A stretch of 64,000 nucleotides of DNA from assembly GCA_015065865.1 (NCBI GenBank), contig SVPM01000001.1:1-64000 (forward strand), written 5' to 3'. Of the stretch, positions 1-8,340 are shown piece by piece. The translations under genes and the position numbers were made by a program. The notes beneath the pieces were generated by a model, which was not told where the DNA came from, made no database searches, and was given only the letters and a program-made list of their open reading frames with translations. Source of the stretch: Oscillospiraceae bacterium (GTDB taxonomy: Bacteria > Bacillota > Clostridia > Oscillospirales > Acutalibacteraceae). Position 1 is the stretch's first letter; the number at the start of each line of letters is the position of its first letter.

Positions 1-107
1 GGGAAAGCGTGAATTTGCCGCAAGGCTGTCGCCTTGCAAAAATGAGCGCAAAGCCGCACGGGAAAGGCGGCGAGCGAAACCGCAAAGGGGTTTAACTCTC
101 GCCAGCC
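1..107. other. Non-coding left edge with one hairpin
   Basis: No convincing gene. A perfect 7-bp stem with a TGTC loop lies at 20-37 (GCAAGGC/GCCTTGC). Nearly the same hairpin core occurs on the minus strand inside the adjacent 274-bp repeat, so this may be a remnant of a related element cut by the window edge. Confidence 0.4.
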
Positions 108-381
108 TAAGCAGAGAAGGCGCATCCGAACACGCCGAAAACGGTATAATTCCGGCGCTTTTCGGCTTGTCGGTGGTGGCAGGCGACAGCCTTGCCACCT
201 TCTCCGCACCAAAAATCACACGAAATTCTATTCGTTTTAGGTCGAAGAATTTGAACGGAGCCGATTTTTACATCGGCAAGGAAAAAACACAGTAAATCCT
301 TGCGGATTTACGAGTATTTTGACACAGCCGAGGGGAAAATCGGCCCGTTAAAATCGGGTTCGGATGTGACTCCTCTGCTTA
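108..381 (+). repeat. 274-bp hairpin-rich inverted-repeat element, copy 1
   Basis: The element begins TAAGCAGAG and ends CTCTGCTTA. About 24 terminal bases on each side are imperfect inverted repeats continuing to ATCCGAAC. A second copy of exactly the same length and orientation is at 62499-62772 and differs by about nine substitutions counted by eye, without indels. Internal hairpins include GTGGCA..TGCCAC, GCCGAT..ATCGGC, GTAAATCC..GGATTTAC and CCCG..CGGG. It carries no transposase. It ends 15 bp before the stop codon of the convergent coaX. The build resembles a MITE or a mobile structured-RNA element; no clear target-site duplication is visible. Confidence 0.85.
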
Positions 382-396
382 AAAAGGTGATCGCCT

Positions 397-1164
397 TTAT
401 TTTTGATTTTTCAGCCAGATGAGGCGCAAGCCGTCCAGCAAAAGTGACGAGTCGTAGGGGATCTCACGGCGGCACTGTGCCACGATCTCACCGGCAAGTC
501 CGCCCGTTGCCACCACGTTTACGGGATAACCGAGTTCCGCTTCGATGCGGTCGCTCATACCGTCAATGGTGCACGCCGTGCCGAACACCGTGCCGGATGC
601 CATACAATCCACCGTGTTGGTGCCGATGACAGAGGCGGGCACGTCAATGCTCACGGTGGGGAGCAGGGCGGTGGCGTTGCTTAAGGAGTCCAGCGAGGTA
701 CGCACACCCGGCATGATCGCGCCGCCGCGAAACGCACCGTTCTTATCGATCACCGACACTTTGGTGGCGGTGCCGAGATCCCACAAAAGGCAGGGCGCAC
801 CGTATTTGGCAAGTGCCGCTACGGCACCCACCAGCAAGTCGGCACCGAGTTGGCGCGGATTGTCAATGCGAATATCCATGCCGCTTTTCACACCGGGGCC
901 GACCTGCAACGGTTCGATCTCCGTCACCTTACGAACCGCGTTACGCAACGCACGGTCCAGCGAAGGCACGACCGAACTGAAGATCGCCCCGTCGATATCC
1001 TCACGGTGCAGATGATACAGCCGCAAGATATCCATCAGATCCATGGCGTATTCGTCTTCCATCTTGCGGTAATCGGTCGCAAGGCGCGATTCTACCACCA
1101 AACGGTCGCCGTCAAACACACCTACGGTAATGTTGGTGTTTCCCATATCCAAAACCAATAACAT
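397..1164 (-). CDS. coaX: Type III pantothenate kinase
   Basis: Catalyses ATP-dependent phosphorylation of pantothenate, the first committed step of coenzyme A synthesis, in the cytoplasm. The N-terminal DMGNTN phosphate loop, the central DLGTATK motif and GGAIMPGV are characteristic of the CoaX family (ASKHA fold), and 255 residues is the usual length. The track starts at a GTG (1173), but AAAGGCGG is only well spaced (8 nt) from the ATG at 1164, giving the typical MLLVLDMGNTN start. The 3' end abuts repeat copy 1, whose hairpins could influence 3'-end formation. The next upstream minus-strand gene is an MgtC-like protein. Confidence 0.93.
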   Translation of the reverse strand: MLLVLDMGNTNITVGVFDGDRLVVESRLATDYRKMEDEYAMDLMDILRLYHLHREDIDGAIFSSVVPSLDRALRNAVRKVTEIEPLQVGPGVKSGMDIRIDNPRQLGADLLVGAVAALAKYGAPCLLWDLGTATKVSVIDKNGAFRGGAIMPGVRTSLDSLSNATALLPTVSIDVPASVIGTNTVDCMASGTVFGTACTIDGMSDRIEAELGYPVNVVATGGLAGEIVAQCRREIPYDSSLLLDGLRLIWLKNQK

Positions 1165-1231
1165 ACGCTGCACCGCCTTTTGTCACAGTATATCACGTTT
1201 TTTCAAGATTTACAAGTCAGGGTTCGGAACC

Positions 1232-1933
1232 TTATACTTCAATGGCAATAAATTCGGGAATATCCGCCAACGCCTTTGCCAGTACTCCCGCGGAGATCTC
1301 CACCCCCGTTTTGAAGGAGATACTGTATTCAAAACGTCCGTCCTCGCGGCGGCGCACACGGCTTTTGGTTACCGTAAGAGAATAGTCCTTAAACGTGGTG
1401 GTGAGCGCATCTTCCGCATCGAAATCCAACCCCGCCACCACCGTGACTTCACCCATAAAACTGTTGTCGTGCCCCGTGAGCACGCGGTGAAGCAGAAATT
1501 GCATAAGCATCAACAAAAGTGTGCCGAACACGCCGATGGAGTATAACCCCGCACCGAGCGCCATACCGATACCGCAAGTTGCCCACATGCCGGCGGCGGT
1601 GGTAAGCCCCTGCACCGAAGCTTTCTTTTGCCGCACTAAAATGACGCCTGCACCGAGGAACGGGATGCCTGTGACGATGTTGGAGGCAATACGGGTAGCA
1701 TCGGCATTGAGCCCGCTGCCCACCATATCCAAAAAGCCGTATTTGGATACGATGGTCATCAACGCGGCACTCATAGCAATGATCATATGGGTGCGAATGC
1801 CCGCACCCTTTGAACGGCGGGTGCGTTCATACCCGATGACACAGCCGCAGACAGCCGCGGCAGCAATACGCAAACACCAGATCCCCTGTGCTAAAAGATC
1901 CCATTCTTTCGCCAATTTCAAAAACGCATCCAC
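1232..1933 (-). CDS. MgtC/SapB-family membrane protein
   Basis: Predicted inner-membrane protein of the MgtC/SapB family, linked in other bacteria to magnesium homeostasis and modulation of the F-type ATPase; the exact role here is unknown. About four to five hydrophobic helices fill the first 140 residues with family motifs GYERTRRSKGAGIRTH and GAGVIL, followed by a soluble ACT-like C-terminal domain. The track start at 1978 lies inside the -10/-35 region and is not credible. A GTG at 1933 has GGAGG 8 nt upstream, giving 233 residues. It has its own strong promoter. Confidence 0.85.
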   Translation of the reverse strand: MDAFLKLAKEWDLLAQGIWCLRIAAAAVCGCVIGYERTRRSKGAGIRTHMIIAMSAALMTIVSKYGFLDMVGSGLNADATRIASNIVTGIPFLGAGVILVRQKKASVQGLTTAAGMWATCGIGMALGAGLYSIGVFGTLLLMLMQFLLHRVLTGHDNSFMGEVTVVAGLDFDAEDALTTTFKDYSLTVTKSRVRRREDGRFEYSISFKTGVEISAGVLAKALADIPEFIAIEV

Positions 1934-1968
1934 TGCATCCGCCTCCGTTGTGTTGAATTGAGAAAAGT

Positions 1969-1997
1969 ATAGTACCACATTTTAGAAGGTTTGTCAA
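1969..1997 (-). promoter_or_regulatory. SigA-type promoter of the mgtC-like gene
   Basis: On the minus strand TTGACA (1997-1992) and TACTAT (1974-1969) are separated by 17 nt. The site overlaps the N-terminal extension proposed by the ORF track, which decides the downstream GTG start. Confidence 0.8.
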
Positions 1998-2001
1998 TGC
2001 G

Positions 2002-2030
2002 AAACGGGGCTGTTGGATACAGCCCCGTTT
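2002..2030 (-). terminator. Hairpin terminator
   Basis: An 11-bp perfect stem AAACGGGGCTG/CAGCCCCGTTT with a 7-nt loop lies just beyond the stop of the 2035-2748 gene. The following T-run is short. Confidence 0.7.
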
Positions 2031-2034
2031 GTAA

Positions 2035-2748
2035 TTATTCGATTTCAGTTGTTTCGCTTTCTACCGTGATCTCCTGCATCGGGTTGTTTTGGATAAACTC
2101 CTCAAGCAGCGCCACGCACGCGGCGGATTCCTCCTCGCGTCCGGCGGCGGTACCGATAGGAGCGCGCACACCAAAGTACATCTCTTTCGGGAAAGTGCCG
2201 CTGCAGTTTTGCTGGAAGTAGGAGTTTTGCCAGTTCCAGTAACGCTTATGTTCTGCCAATCCGGCGTGTTTTGCATTCAGTGGGGTGAAGTAGTATTCAT
2301 CCCCTTCTTCGTACTGTTCGATCTGCGATCTGTAATAGGTGGGTTCCATTGCAAACATCACGTTGCTTCCGCTTGAAAACAAGGTGGCGAGTTCCACGTA
2401 ATCGCCGTCATCGGTCATTACAAGCGGCACGATACGCACGTTTACCTTGCCGTTTTTGTCGATATCCTGACCGTAGAGTTCCATCTCTTCCGCCAGTTCG
2501 TCCAACGCGGTTTGGGCGAGTTTCCCTTTGGTGACCATCACCAAGGTGTAATCTACCTTTTCGCGTGAGCCGACCAACACCGCCGCCGCCACGATCAACG
2601 CCACGATCACGCCGACGATGATGACTGCCCATTGATAGTTATACCAGAACTTTTCCACCTTTTCGCGGAAGGTCAGCGGGCGTTCGGGGGCGCGTTCTTC
2701 CTGCAGTTTTTGGGTATCCACGCCGATGAGATAACGTTCTCTTGCCAT
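2035..2748 (-). CDS. Single-pass membrane protein of unknown function
   Basis: Not recognised as a named family. The 237-residue product has an N-terminal cytoplasmic stretch of about 38 residues (ending in a KFWYNYQW segment), one transmembrane helix around 39-60, and a mixed acidic extracytoplasmic domain. There is no signal-peptidase or lipobox site, so it is probably a bitopic anchor protein. It starts at ATG with AGGAGG correctly placed, 12 nt after the metallophosphoesterase stop, so the two are almost certainly co-transcribed. A hairpin terminator follows. Confidence 0.75.
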   Translation of the reverse strand: MARERYLIGVDTQKLQEERAPERPLTFREKVEKFWYNYQWAVIIVGVIVALIVAAAVLVGSREKVDYTLVMVTKGKLAQTALDELAEEMELYGQDIDKNGKVNVRIVPLVMTDDGDYVELATLFSSGSNVMFAMEPTYYRSQIEQYEEGDEYYFTPLNAKHAGLAEHKRYWNWQNSYFQQNCSGTFPKEMYFGVRAPIGTAAGREEESAACVALLEEFIQNNPMQEITVESETTEIE

Positions 2749-2760
2749 GCGACTGCCTCC

Positions 2761-3885
2761 TTACAGGTCAATGTCACGATCCAACTGCCGCAAGCCGTAA
2801 CGCTTGGCTTTCAACTTACGTGCGGCCTTGTCGATCAGCATACAATCCCAACTGTTATACATATCCTTGCCGACGGTGCCGACACCCGCCACTTCCACAA
2901 AGAGGTGTTCCTGCCCGTGATCAAAGCCGAGCAAACTCTTGGTGCATACAGCGGTCACACCGTCTTCCACCGTTGCGGCATCACGGTGATAGTGGCCGTA
3001 TAAGTACACGAGCACGTCGCCTTTGCGGCCGGTGAAATCATAAGAGACGGTGGCGGGATACATCGGGTCATCGCTCACGGTCACACCTTTTTCGCCGTTT
3101 CGGAATGCACGGACGATCTCAGCAAACAGATCGCGGTTGTGCATATCTTTTTCGATATACGGGCAGGTGTGAGAGAAGAACACCACCGACCAATCGTCGC
3201 TCGGCAACTGCAAAGCGCGAGCCAACCATTGCAATTGCTTTTCTTGGAATCCGAACGCCCACTGGCTGCAATATTTCTGTACCAGATGTTGGCCGTCTTC
3301 TTCCAACACCAACGGATTGTCGCTGGTCCGCAGATTAATGGCACGAATCTTCTGAGTGGGATAATCCACGTAATAGTATCCGCCCGTGGGGTTGTTTTCG
3401 TCCAACGTCATCGGGAAGGAGGCACGAATGGGATTCACCACCGCACCGTACCACTCGTTGTCCGAAATGACCCCTTTTGTGCCGAGCGCTTCCTTGTACG
3501 CAAACCACGAACAGTCGTCGTGATTGCCTTGCGAGAGAATGACTGAAGTGGCCTTGGTTTGTTTGATCAAGGTCATCAGGTCAAACAAGTCGCGGAACTG
3601 CGTTTCAATGGGGGCGTTACCGTCGATGAGGTCGCCCGTCAGTGCCATCAGATCTACGCCGATGCGCTTTGAAAAATCAACCATTTCCTGCACCTTTTCA
3701 TAGACGGGTGCGTAGTTATCGTAAAAACGAATGTAGTGCACGTCGGTGCCGAACAGCACGGTCAGCGTGTCGGGGTTCTGTTCCCGCACCACTTCACAGG
3801 CAAACTGCTCAAAACGGGCGTCGAGCGACTCTAAAAACTCTCCGTGGGAGAAATTGTTAAGCGGCATATTCTCACGACCTTTCAT
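2761..3885 (-). CDS. Calcineurin-like metallophosphoesterase
   Basis: A 374-residue cytosolic metallophosphoesterase with the ordered metal-ligand motifs of the superfamily: GTDVHY near residue 46, GDLIDG near 83, GNHDD near 120, FSHT near 238 and GHYHRDA near 297. The substrate cannot be inferred. The start ATG at 3885 has GGGAG six nt upstream; an in-frame ATG six codons later is possible but has a weaker site. It heads a two-gene minus-strand operon with the unknown membrane protein and is divergent from cwlD. Confidence 0.85.
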   Translation of the reverse strand: MKGRENMPLNNFSHGEFLESLDARFEQFACEVVREQNPDTLTVLFGTDVHYIRFYDNYAPVYEKVQEMVDFSKRIGVDLMALTGDLIDGNAPIETQFRDLFDLMTLIKQTKATSVILSQGNHDDCSWFAYKEALGTKGVISDNEWYGAVVNPIRASFPMTLDENNPTGGYYYVDYPTQKIRAINLRTSDNPLVLEEDGQHLVQKYCSQWAFGFQEKQLQWLARALQLPSDDWSVVFFSHTCPYIEKDMHNRDLFAEIVRAFRNGEKGVTVSDDPMYPATVSYDFTGRKGDVLVYLYGHYHRDAATVEDGVTAVCTKSLLGFDHGQEHLFVEVAGVGTVGKDMYNSWDCMLIDKAARKLKAKRYGLRQLDRDIDL

Positions 3886-3943
3886 CTGATACTCCCATTA
3901 TGAATAAAAACACGCGAAATGTCAAGTGCGATCCGCATAAAAG

Positions 3944-3972
3944 GTATATTTGCCTTTTGTACGGCATAGCGT
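3944..3972 (+). promoter_or_regulatory. Candidate sigma-E-type sporulation promoter of cwlD
   Basis: GTATATT (3944-3950), 14 nt, then CATAGCGT (3965-3972). This resembles the mother-cell sigma-E pattern (ATATT / CATACANT) and places transcription initiation just ahead of the RBS of a gene known to be sporulation-specific in Bacillus. Pattern match only. Confidence 0.45.
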
Positions 3973-3989
3973 GTGGCGGAGGGATGCGT

Positions 3990-4682
3990 ATGAAACCGTG
4001 GTGGGGCGTTGTGTTTTTTGCAATATGTACGGTAGCGGTGGCGACAATGCTGCCGCGGGTGGAACAGGCCGCTTCGCGCAGTGTGGCAGGGCCGCAGGTG
4101 CTTGTGGATGCGGGGCACGGCGGTGCAGACGGCGGTGCCACGGGAGTGGACGGCACGGCGGAAAAAGCGGTGAATCTGGAGGTGGCGCGCACCCTTGCTG
4201 CCCTGTTGCAGGTGATGGGTGTGAAAACGAATATGACCCGCGAGAGTGATCGTTCGATCCACACCGAAGGGGCGTCTTTGCGGGAACAAAAGGTCAGCGA
4301 TATGCACAATCGTTTGGCGTTGTATGAGGAGGCGAGTTTGGTGGTGAGTATCCACCAAAACCATTTTTCCGAAGCAAAGTATTTCGGCACACAGGTGTTT
4401 TGTTCGCCCAACCACGCGCAAAGCCGCGTGTTGGGTGCCGCCGTGCGGGAAAGCGTGCTCTCCTTGTTACAGCCCGATAACACGCGGGAGATGAAAACGG
4501 CGGACGACAGCGTGTTTTTGCTCAGCAACACCACCGTGCCCGCCGTGTTGGTGGAATGCGGATTTTTATCCAACCCTACGGAGTGTGCCGAATTGGCATC
4601 GGCGGACTATCAGCGACAGATGGCGTTTTCGCTTGCGTGCGGCGTGTTTTCTTTTCTGCAAAATGCCGATTTCGGCTTGTAA
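3990..4682 (+). CDS. cwlD: N-acetylmuramoyl-L-alanine amidase, CwlD type
   Basis: An Amidase_3 zinc hydrolase that removes the peptide side chain from muramic acid. In Bacillus, CwlD acts with PdaA to make the muramic-delta-lactam of spore cortex. The 230-residue protein has one N-terminal membrane anchor (about residues 5-20), DAGHGGADGG with the first zinc His, NLEV with the zinc Glu, SIHQNHF with a further zinc His, and VECGFLSN with the catalytic Glu. The ATG at 3990 is chosen because GGAGG lies 7 nt upstream; the track's 30-residue extension covers the promoter region. radA follows from its own promoter. Confidence 0.88.
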   Translation: MKPWWGVVFFAICTVAVATMLPRVEQAASRSVAGPQVLVDAGHGGADGGATGVDGTAEKAVNLEVARTLAALLQVMGVKTNMTRESDRSIHTEGASLREQKVSDMHNRLALYEEASLVVSIHQNHFSEAKYFGTQVFCSPNHAQSRVLGAAVRESVLSLLQPDNTREMKTADDSVFLLSNTTVPAVLVECGFLSNPTECAELASADYQRQMAFSLACGVFSFLQNADFGL

Positions 4683-4705
4683 AGGTAAAAAAAGTGTGGT
4701 ATAGT
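4677..4705 (+). promoter_or_regulatory. SigA-type promoter of radA
   Basis: TTGTAA (4677-4682), 17-nt spacer, TATAGT (4700-4705). The -35 overlaps the cwlD stop codon. Confidence 0.65.
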
Positions 4706-4730
4706 ATGTTAAAAGAGAGGAGGGGGAACC

Positions 4731-6086
4731 ATGCCACCGAAAAGTAAAACGGTATTTGTTTGCACGGAATGCGGGTGTGAAGCGCCGCGTTGGAGTGGGC
4801 GTTGCCCCTCGTGCGGGGAATGGAACACCATGCAGGAAGAACTGCGTACCCCACAAACGGCGGCGGTTGCCGCCGTGCCGAGCGGGCGTGTGCGCGCACA
4901 GAAACTGCGGGAGATCGATCCGCGCGGCGAAGTGCGTACATCCACGGGTATGCGGGAACTTGACCGCGTGCTGGGCGGCGGTATCGTCAAGGGCGGGCTG
5001 ATGCTCATCGGCGGTGATCCCGGTATCGGCAAGTCCACCTTGCTGCTTCAAATTTGTGAACACATTGGGCAGACCCGCAAGATCTTGTACGTTTCGGGCG
5101 AAGAATCGGCGGCGCAGATCAAACTGCGTGCCGATCGCTTGGGGGTGGAAAGTGACAATCTTTCCCTGCTTTGCGAAACCGATCTTGCCACCGTGCTTGC
5201 GGCGATGCAAAGCGAATCGCCCGATCTTATGATCGTGGATTCCATACAAACGATGAACTTGGCGGAGGTTACCTCCTCGCCCGGCAGTGTGACACAGGTG
5301 CGGGAATGCACGTCGGCTATTATGCGGGCGGCAAAGGCGATGGATCTGCCGGTATTCGTGGTGGGCCACGTGAACAAAGACGGTGCGATCGCAGGCCCGA
5401 AAGTAATGGAGCATATTGTGGATTGCGTGCTGTATTTTGAAGGGGATCGCAACAGCAGTTACCGCCTTCTGCGCTGTGCCAAAAACCGTTATGGATCCAC
5501 CAACGAGATCGGCGTGTTCGAAATGCGCGATCGTGGTTTGACACAGGTGGAAAATCCGTCGCAAATGCTGCTGTCGGGCCGTCCGAAAGGTGTCAGCGGC
5601 ACGTGCGTTTCTTGCACGGTGGAGGGGACGCGCCCGCTGCTTGCGGAAGTGCAGGGGTTGGTCACACCCAGCGGATTCGGCAATCCGCGGCGTATGTCCA
5701 CGGGGTTTGACTACAACCGTATGACCCTTCTGTTGGCGGTTCTCGAAAAGCGCGCGGGCTATTTCTTCCAGAATTTAGATGCCTACTTAAACGTGGTGGG
5801 CGGTATTTGCTTGGAAGAGCCGGCGGCCGATCTGGCGGTGGCACTGGCGCTGGTTTCGGGCTTAAAGGACAAGCCGGTCCCCGAAGGGGTGGTGGCTTTC
5901 GGTGAAGTGGGGTTGACGGGCGAAATTCGCGCGGTCTCTCACGCCGAAGCGCGTGTGGCGGAAGCGGCGCGGCTCGGGTTCACTCGTGTGTTGTTGCCGC
6001 GGCAGAATGCGGCCGCCGTTACCCCGCGCACGGACATTGAAATTATCGGTGTGCAAAACGTGCGCGAAGCGTTTGAGATGTTATAG
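4731..6086 (+). CDS. radA: DNA repair protein RadA
   Basis: A RecA-related ATPase/helicase that processes branched recombination intermediates. The 451-residue product has an N-terminal C4 zinc finger (CTECG...CPSCG, residues about 10-33), Walker A GGDPGIGKST near 90, the RadA signature KNRYGSTNEIG near 250 and a C-terminal Lon-protease-like domain used for DNA binding. The start ATG is preceded by a strong GGAGGGGG site. It heads a probable operon with the ThuA-like and HD genes. Confidence 0.96.
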   Translation: MPPKSKTVFVCTECGCEAPRWSGRCPSCGEWNTMQEELRTPQTAAVAAVPSGRVRAQKLREIDPRGEVRTSTGMRELDRVLGGGIVKGGLMLIGGDPGIGKSTLLLQICEHIGQTRKILYVSGEESAAQIKLRADRLGVESDNLSLLCETDLATVLAAMQSESPDLMIVDSIQTMNLAEVTSSPGSVTQVRECTSAIMRAAKAMDLPVFVVGHVNKDGAIAGPKVMEHIVDCVLYFEGDRNSSYRLLRCAKNRYGSTNEIGVFEMRDRGLTQVENPSQMLLSGRPKGVSGTCVSCTVEGTRPLLAEVQGLVTPSGFGNPRRMSTGFDYNRMTLLLAVLEKRAGYFFQNLDAYLNVVGGICLEEPAADLAVALALVSGLKDKPVPEGVVAFGEVGLTGEIRAVSHAEARVAEAARLGFTRVLLPRQNAAAVTPRTDIEIIGVQNVREAFEML

Positions 6087-6098
6087 GGAGTGTGTAAA

Positions 6099-6806
6099 AT
6101 GATCAAAGTCACGGTTTGGAACGAAGGACGCCATGAGAAGATCAGCGAAGAAGTACGCAACGTATACCCCGATGGGATCCACGGTGCGTTGGCGGCGTTT
6201 TTGGATGCGGACGAAGATATCACCGTTCGTACCGCCACCCTCGATGACCCCGAGTGCGGTTTGCCGCAAGAGGTGGTGGACGACACCGACGTGATGCTCT
6301 GGTGGGGTCATATGGCACACGGCGACGTGCCGAACGAAGTGGTGGAACGCGTAGCGGCGGCTGTTTATGCAGGCATGGGTTTGATCGTGCTGCACAGCGG
6401 GCATCATTCCAAGATTTTCCGCCGCTTGATGGGCACTCCCTGCAGCCTCGGATGGCGTGAAAACGGGGATATGGAGCGTGTGTGGGTGGTTGACCCCGCG
6501 CACCCCATCACACAGGGGATCGACCGTTATTTCGAACTGCCTCACGTGGAAACGTATGCCGAACCGTTTTCGATTCCCGAACCCGAGAAACTTTTGCTTA
6601 TCGGCAGTTACGAAGGCGGCGAAGTGTTTCGCAGCGGCTGCTTGTGGCGGCGCGGACACGGCACGGTGTTCTATTTCCAACCGGGTCACGAAACCTTCCC
6701 GATTTATTACCAACCCGCGGTGCAGACGGTGATCAAAAACGCGGTGCGTTACTGTGCGCCCGTTATCCGTCAGCCGATCACCTGCCCGCATATTGAGAAG
6801 ATTTGA
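6099..6806 (+). CDS. ThuA-like (trehalose utilization) domain protein
   Basis: A 235-residue protein matching the ThuA family, a class I glutamine amidotransferase-like fold associated with sugar catabolism, often of unproven reaction. Visible family features are the early [10 protein letters not shown] strand, a [11 protein letters not shown] segment, [14 protein letters not shown] and the late [13 protein letters not shown]. The start is the ATG at 6099 with GGGAG 8 nt upstream rather than the GTG of the track. It lies 12 nt after radA and 9 nt before an HD-domain gene. The neighbours do not suggest a sugar pathway. Confidence 0.82.
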   Translation: MIKVTVWNEGRHEKISEEVRNVYPDGIHGALAAFLDADEDITVRTATLDDPECGLPQEVVDDTDVMLWWGHMAHGDVPNEVVERVAAAVYAGMGLIVLHSGHHSKIFRRLMGTPCSLGWRENGDMERVWVVDPAHPITQGIDRYFELPHVETYAEPFSIPEPEKLLLIGSYEGGEVFRSGCLWRRGHGTVFYFQPGHETFPIYYQPAVQTVIKNAVRYCAPVIRQPITCPHIEKI

Positions 6807-6815
6807 GGAAAACGC

Positions 6816-7475
6816 ATGATTACTTTTGATGCACTGCGCCGCCGTGAGGATATCCGCACCTATATTACCCGTGCGGATGCTTCGCTTGAAGCGCTTGGTT
6901 TTACCGAACACAGTTTTGCTCACGTTACCCGCGTGGCGCAGGAGGCGGGGCGCATATTAGCCGAACTCGGGTATTCCGAACGGACGGCAGAACTCGCTCG
7001 TATTGCGGGGTATCTGCACGATATCGGCAATCTGGTCAATCGCATTGAACATTCCCAAAGCGGTGCGGTGATGGCGTTTCGTATTCTCGACCGCTTGGAT
7101 ATGCCGGCCGAGGAGATCGCCACGGTGGTGACCGCTATCGGCAACCACGATGAAGGTACGGGCGTGCCGGTGGACGAGGTGGCGGCGGCACTTATTTTGG
7201 CGGATAAATCCGATGTGCGGCGCACCCGTGTGCGTAACAACGATCTTACAAAATTCGATATTCACGACCGTGTGAATTACTCGGTGGAGCGTTCCTCGTT
7301 AGAACTCAGTGAGGATAAGAGCACCCTTGCTCTGCGGTTGACGGTAGACACGCAATACGGCAGTGTGATGGACTACTTTGAAGTGTTTATGGAACGTATG
7401 CTCCTCTGCCGTCACGCGGCAGAAAAATTAGGCGTGAAGTTCACGTTGTTTATCAACGACCAGTGTGTGATGTAA
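6816..7475 (+). CDS. HD-domain phosphohydrolase
   Basis: A 219-residue HD-superfamily protein, predicted metal-dependent phosphohydrolase of unknown substrate. The motif order is visible: HSFAHVTRV (first H) near 32, GYLHDIGN (HD) near 66, then GNHDEGTG near 111 and ADKSDVRR near 129. The C-terminal 80 residues form an extra domain. The ATG has GAGG 7 nt upstream and follows the ThuA-like gene by 9 nt, so it is the last gene of the radA unit, closed by a bidirectional terminator. Confidence 0.82.
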   Translation: MITFDALRRREDIRTYITRADASLEALGFTEHSFAHVTRVAQEAGRILAELGYSERTAELARIAGYLHDIGNLVNRIEHSQSGAVMAFRILDRLDMPAEEIATVVTAIGNHDEGTGVPVDEVAAALILADKSDVRRTRVRNNDLTKFDIHDRVNYSVERSSLELSEDKSTLALRLTVDTQYGSVMDYFEVFMERMLLCRHAAEKLGVKFTLFINDQCVM

Positions 7476-7480
7476 AAAAA

Positions 7481-7509
7481 GCCCTGACCTGTTCAAAAAC
7501 GGTCAGGGC
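7481..7509. terminator. Bidirectional terminator between HD gene and znuB
   Basis: GCCCTGACC/GGTCAGGGC stem with an 11-nt loop. The minus-strand side is followed by seven T, fitting the znu operon; the plus side has a weaker T-run. Confidence 0.85.
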
Positions 7510-7515
7510 CTTTCG

Positions 7516-8340
7516 TTATTTTCCGATACGTTTTATCATTCCCCACGCAGCACACAGGATAAAAGCCAAAATGTTTGCCGCCACCACCGTGGCACCGGTG
7601 GGCAACTCCCACGCGAAGGAGGCCACCGTACCGACAAGGAAACAGCCGACCGACAAGAGTGCGGCCGCCACCGCCGTGCGGCGGAAGGTGCGGCATACGC
7701 GCATAACCGAGAGGGCGGGAAAGATGATGAGCGAGGAGATGAGCAACGCGCCCATCATACGCATACCCAGCACCACCGTCACCGCGGTGAGCAGAGCGAC
7801 AAGCAGATTATACATACCGGCTTTGGTGCCGGTCGCGCGGGCAAAGGTTTCATCAAACGTCACCGCAAACAAGCGGTTAAAGAACAGAAGATAGAGCAAC
7901 AACACGATGACGGCGAGTGCCACGCTGAGCACCGTGTCTTCACGGCTGAGCGAGAGGATACTGCCGAACATATAGTTGTTCACGTCGGTGTTCATGCCGC
8001 CCGAAAGCGACACGGTAAGCACGCCGATGGCCAGTGAGGCGGAGGAAATGAGTGCCGTTGCGGCATCGCCCTTGATGCGGGTGCTTTCACTCAACCGCAG
8101 TAACAGCACCGCGGCTGCCGATACCACGGGAATACACACCGCAAGCGGTGCGGCGCCGAGTGCCGCCGCCACGGCCAATGCGCCGAATCCAACGTGGGAG
8201 AGTCCGTCGCCGATCATGGAATATCGCTTGAGCACCAAGGTGACACCCAACAGGGCGGCGCACAGCGAAACCAATACGCCGACAATGAGCGCCCGCACCA
8301 AAAATGGGTAGGAGAGCATCTGCCCGATCAACTCAAACAT
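7516..8340 (-). CDS. znuB: Metal ABC transporter permease, ZnuB type
   Basis: Membrane subunit of a class 3 (Zn/Mn) ABC importer. The 274-residue product is almost entirely hydrophobic with about eight to nine helices; GDGLSHVGFGALAVA and GMRMMGALLISSLIIFPA are the typical ABC-3 family segments. The ORF track extends 54 residues upstream, antisense to no feature but inside znuC; the true start is ATG 8340, just after a GGAGGTGACGG site and overlapping the znuC stop by 8 nt. Zinc is the likely substrate given the adjacent Zur-like regulator, but manganese cannot be excluded. Confidence 0.88.
   Translation of the reverse strand: MFELIGQMLSYPFLVRALIVGVLVSLCAALLGVTLVLKRYSMIGDGLSHVGFGALAVAAALGAAPLAVCIPVVSAAAVLLLRLSESTRIKGDAATALISSASLAIGVLTVSLSGGMNTDVNNYMFGSILSLSREDTVLSVALAVIVLLLYLLFFNRLFAVTFDETFARATGTKAGMYNLLVALLTAVTVVLGMRMMGALLISSLIIFPALSVMRVCRTFRRTAVAAALLSVGCFLVGTVASFAWELPTGATVVAANILAFILCAAWGMIKRIGK

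Noticed and set aside
2-295. Open plus-strand frame of 97 codons running through repeat copy 1
   Set aside because: The equivalent frame in copy 2 has an early stop (GCC TAA), there is no RBS or start, and the translation shows no family features.
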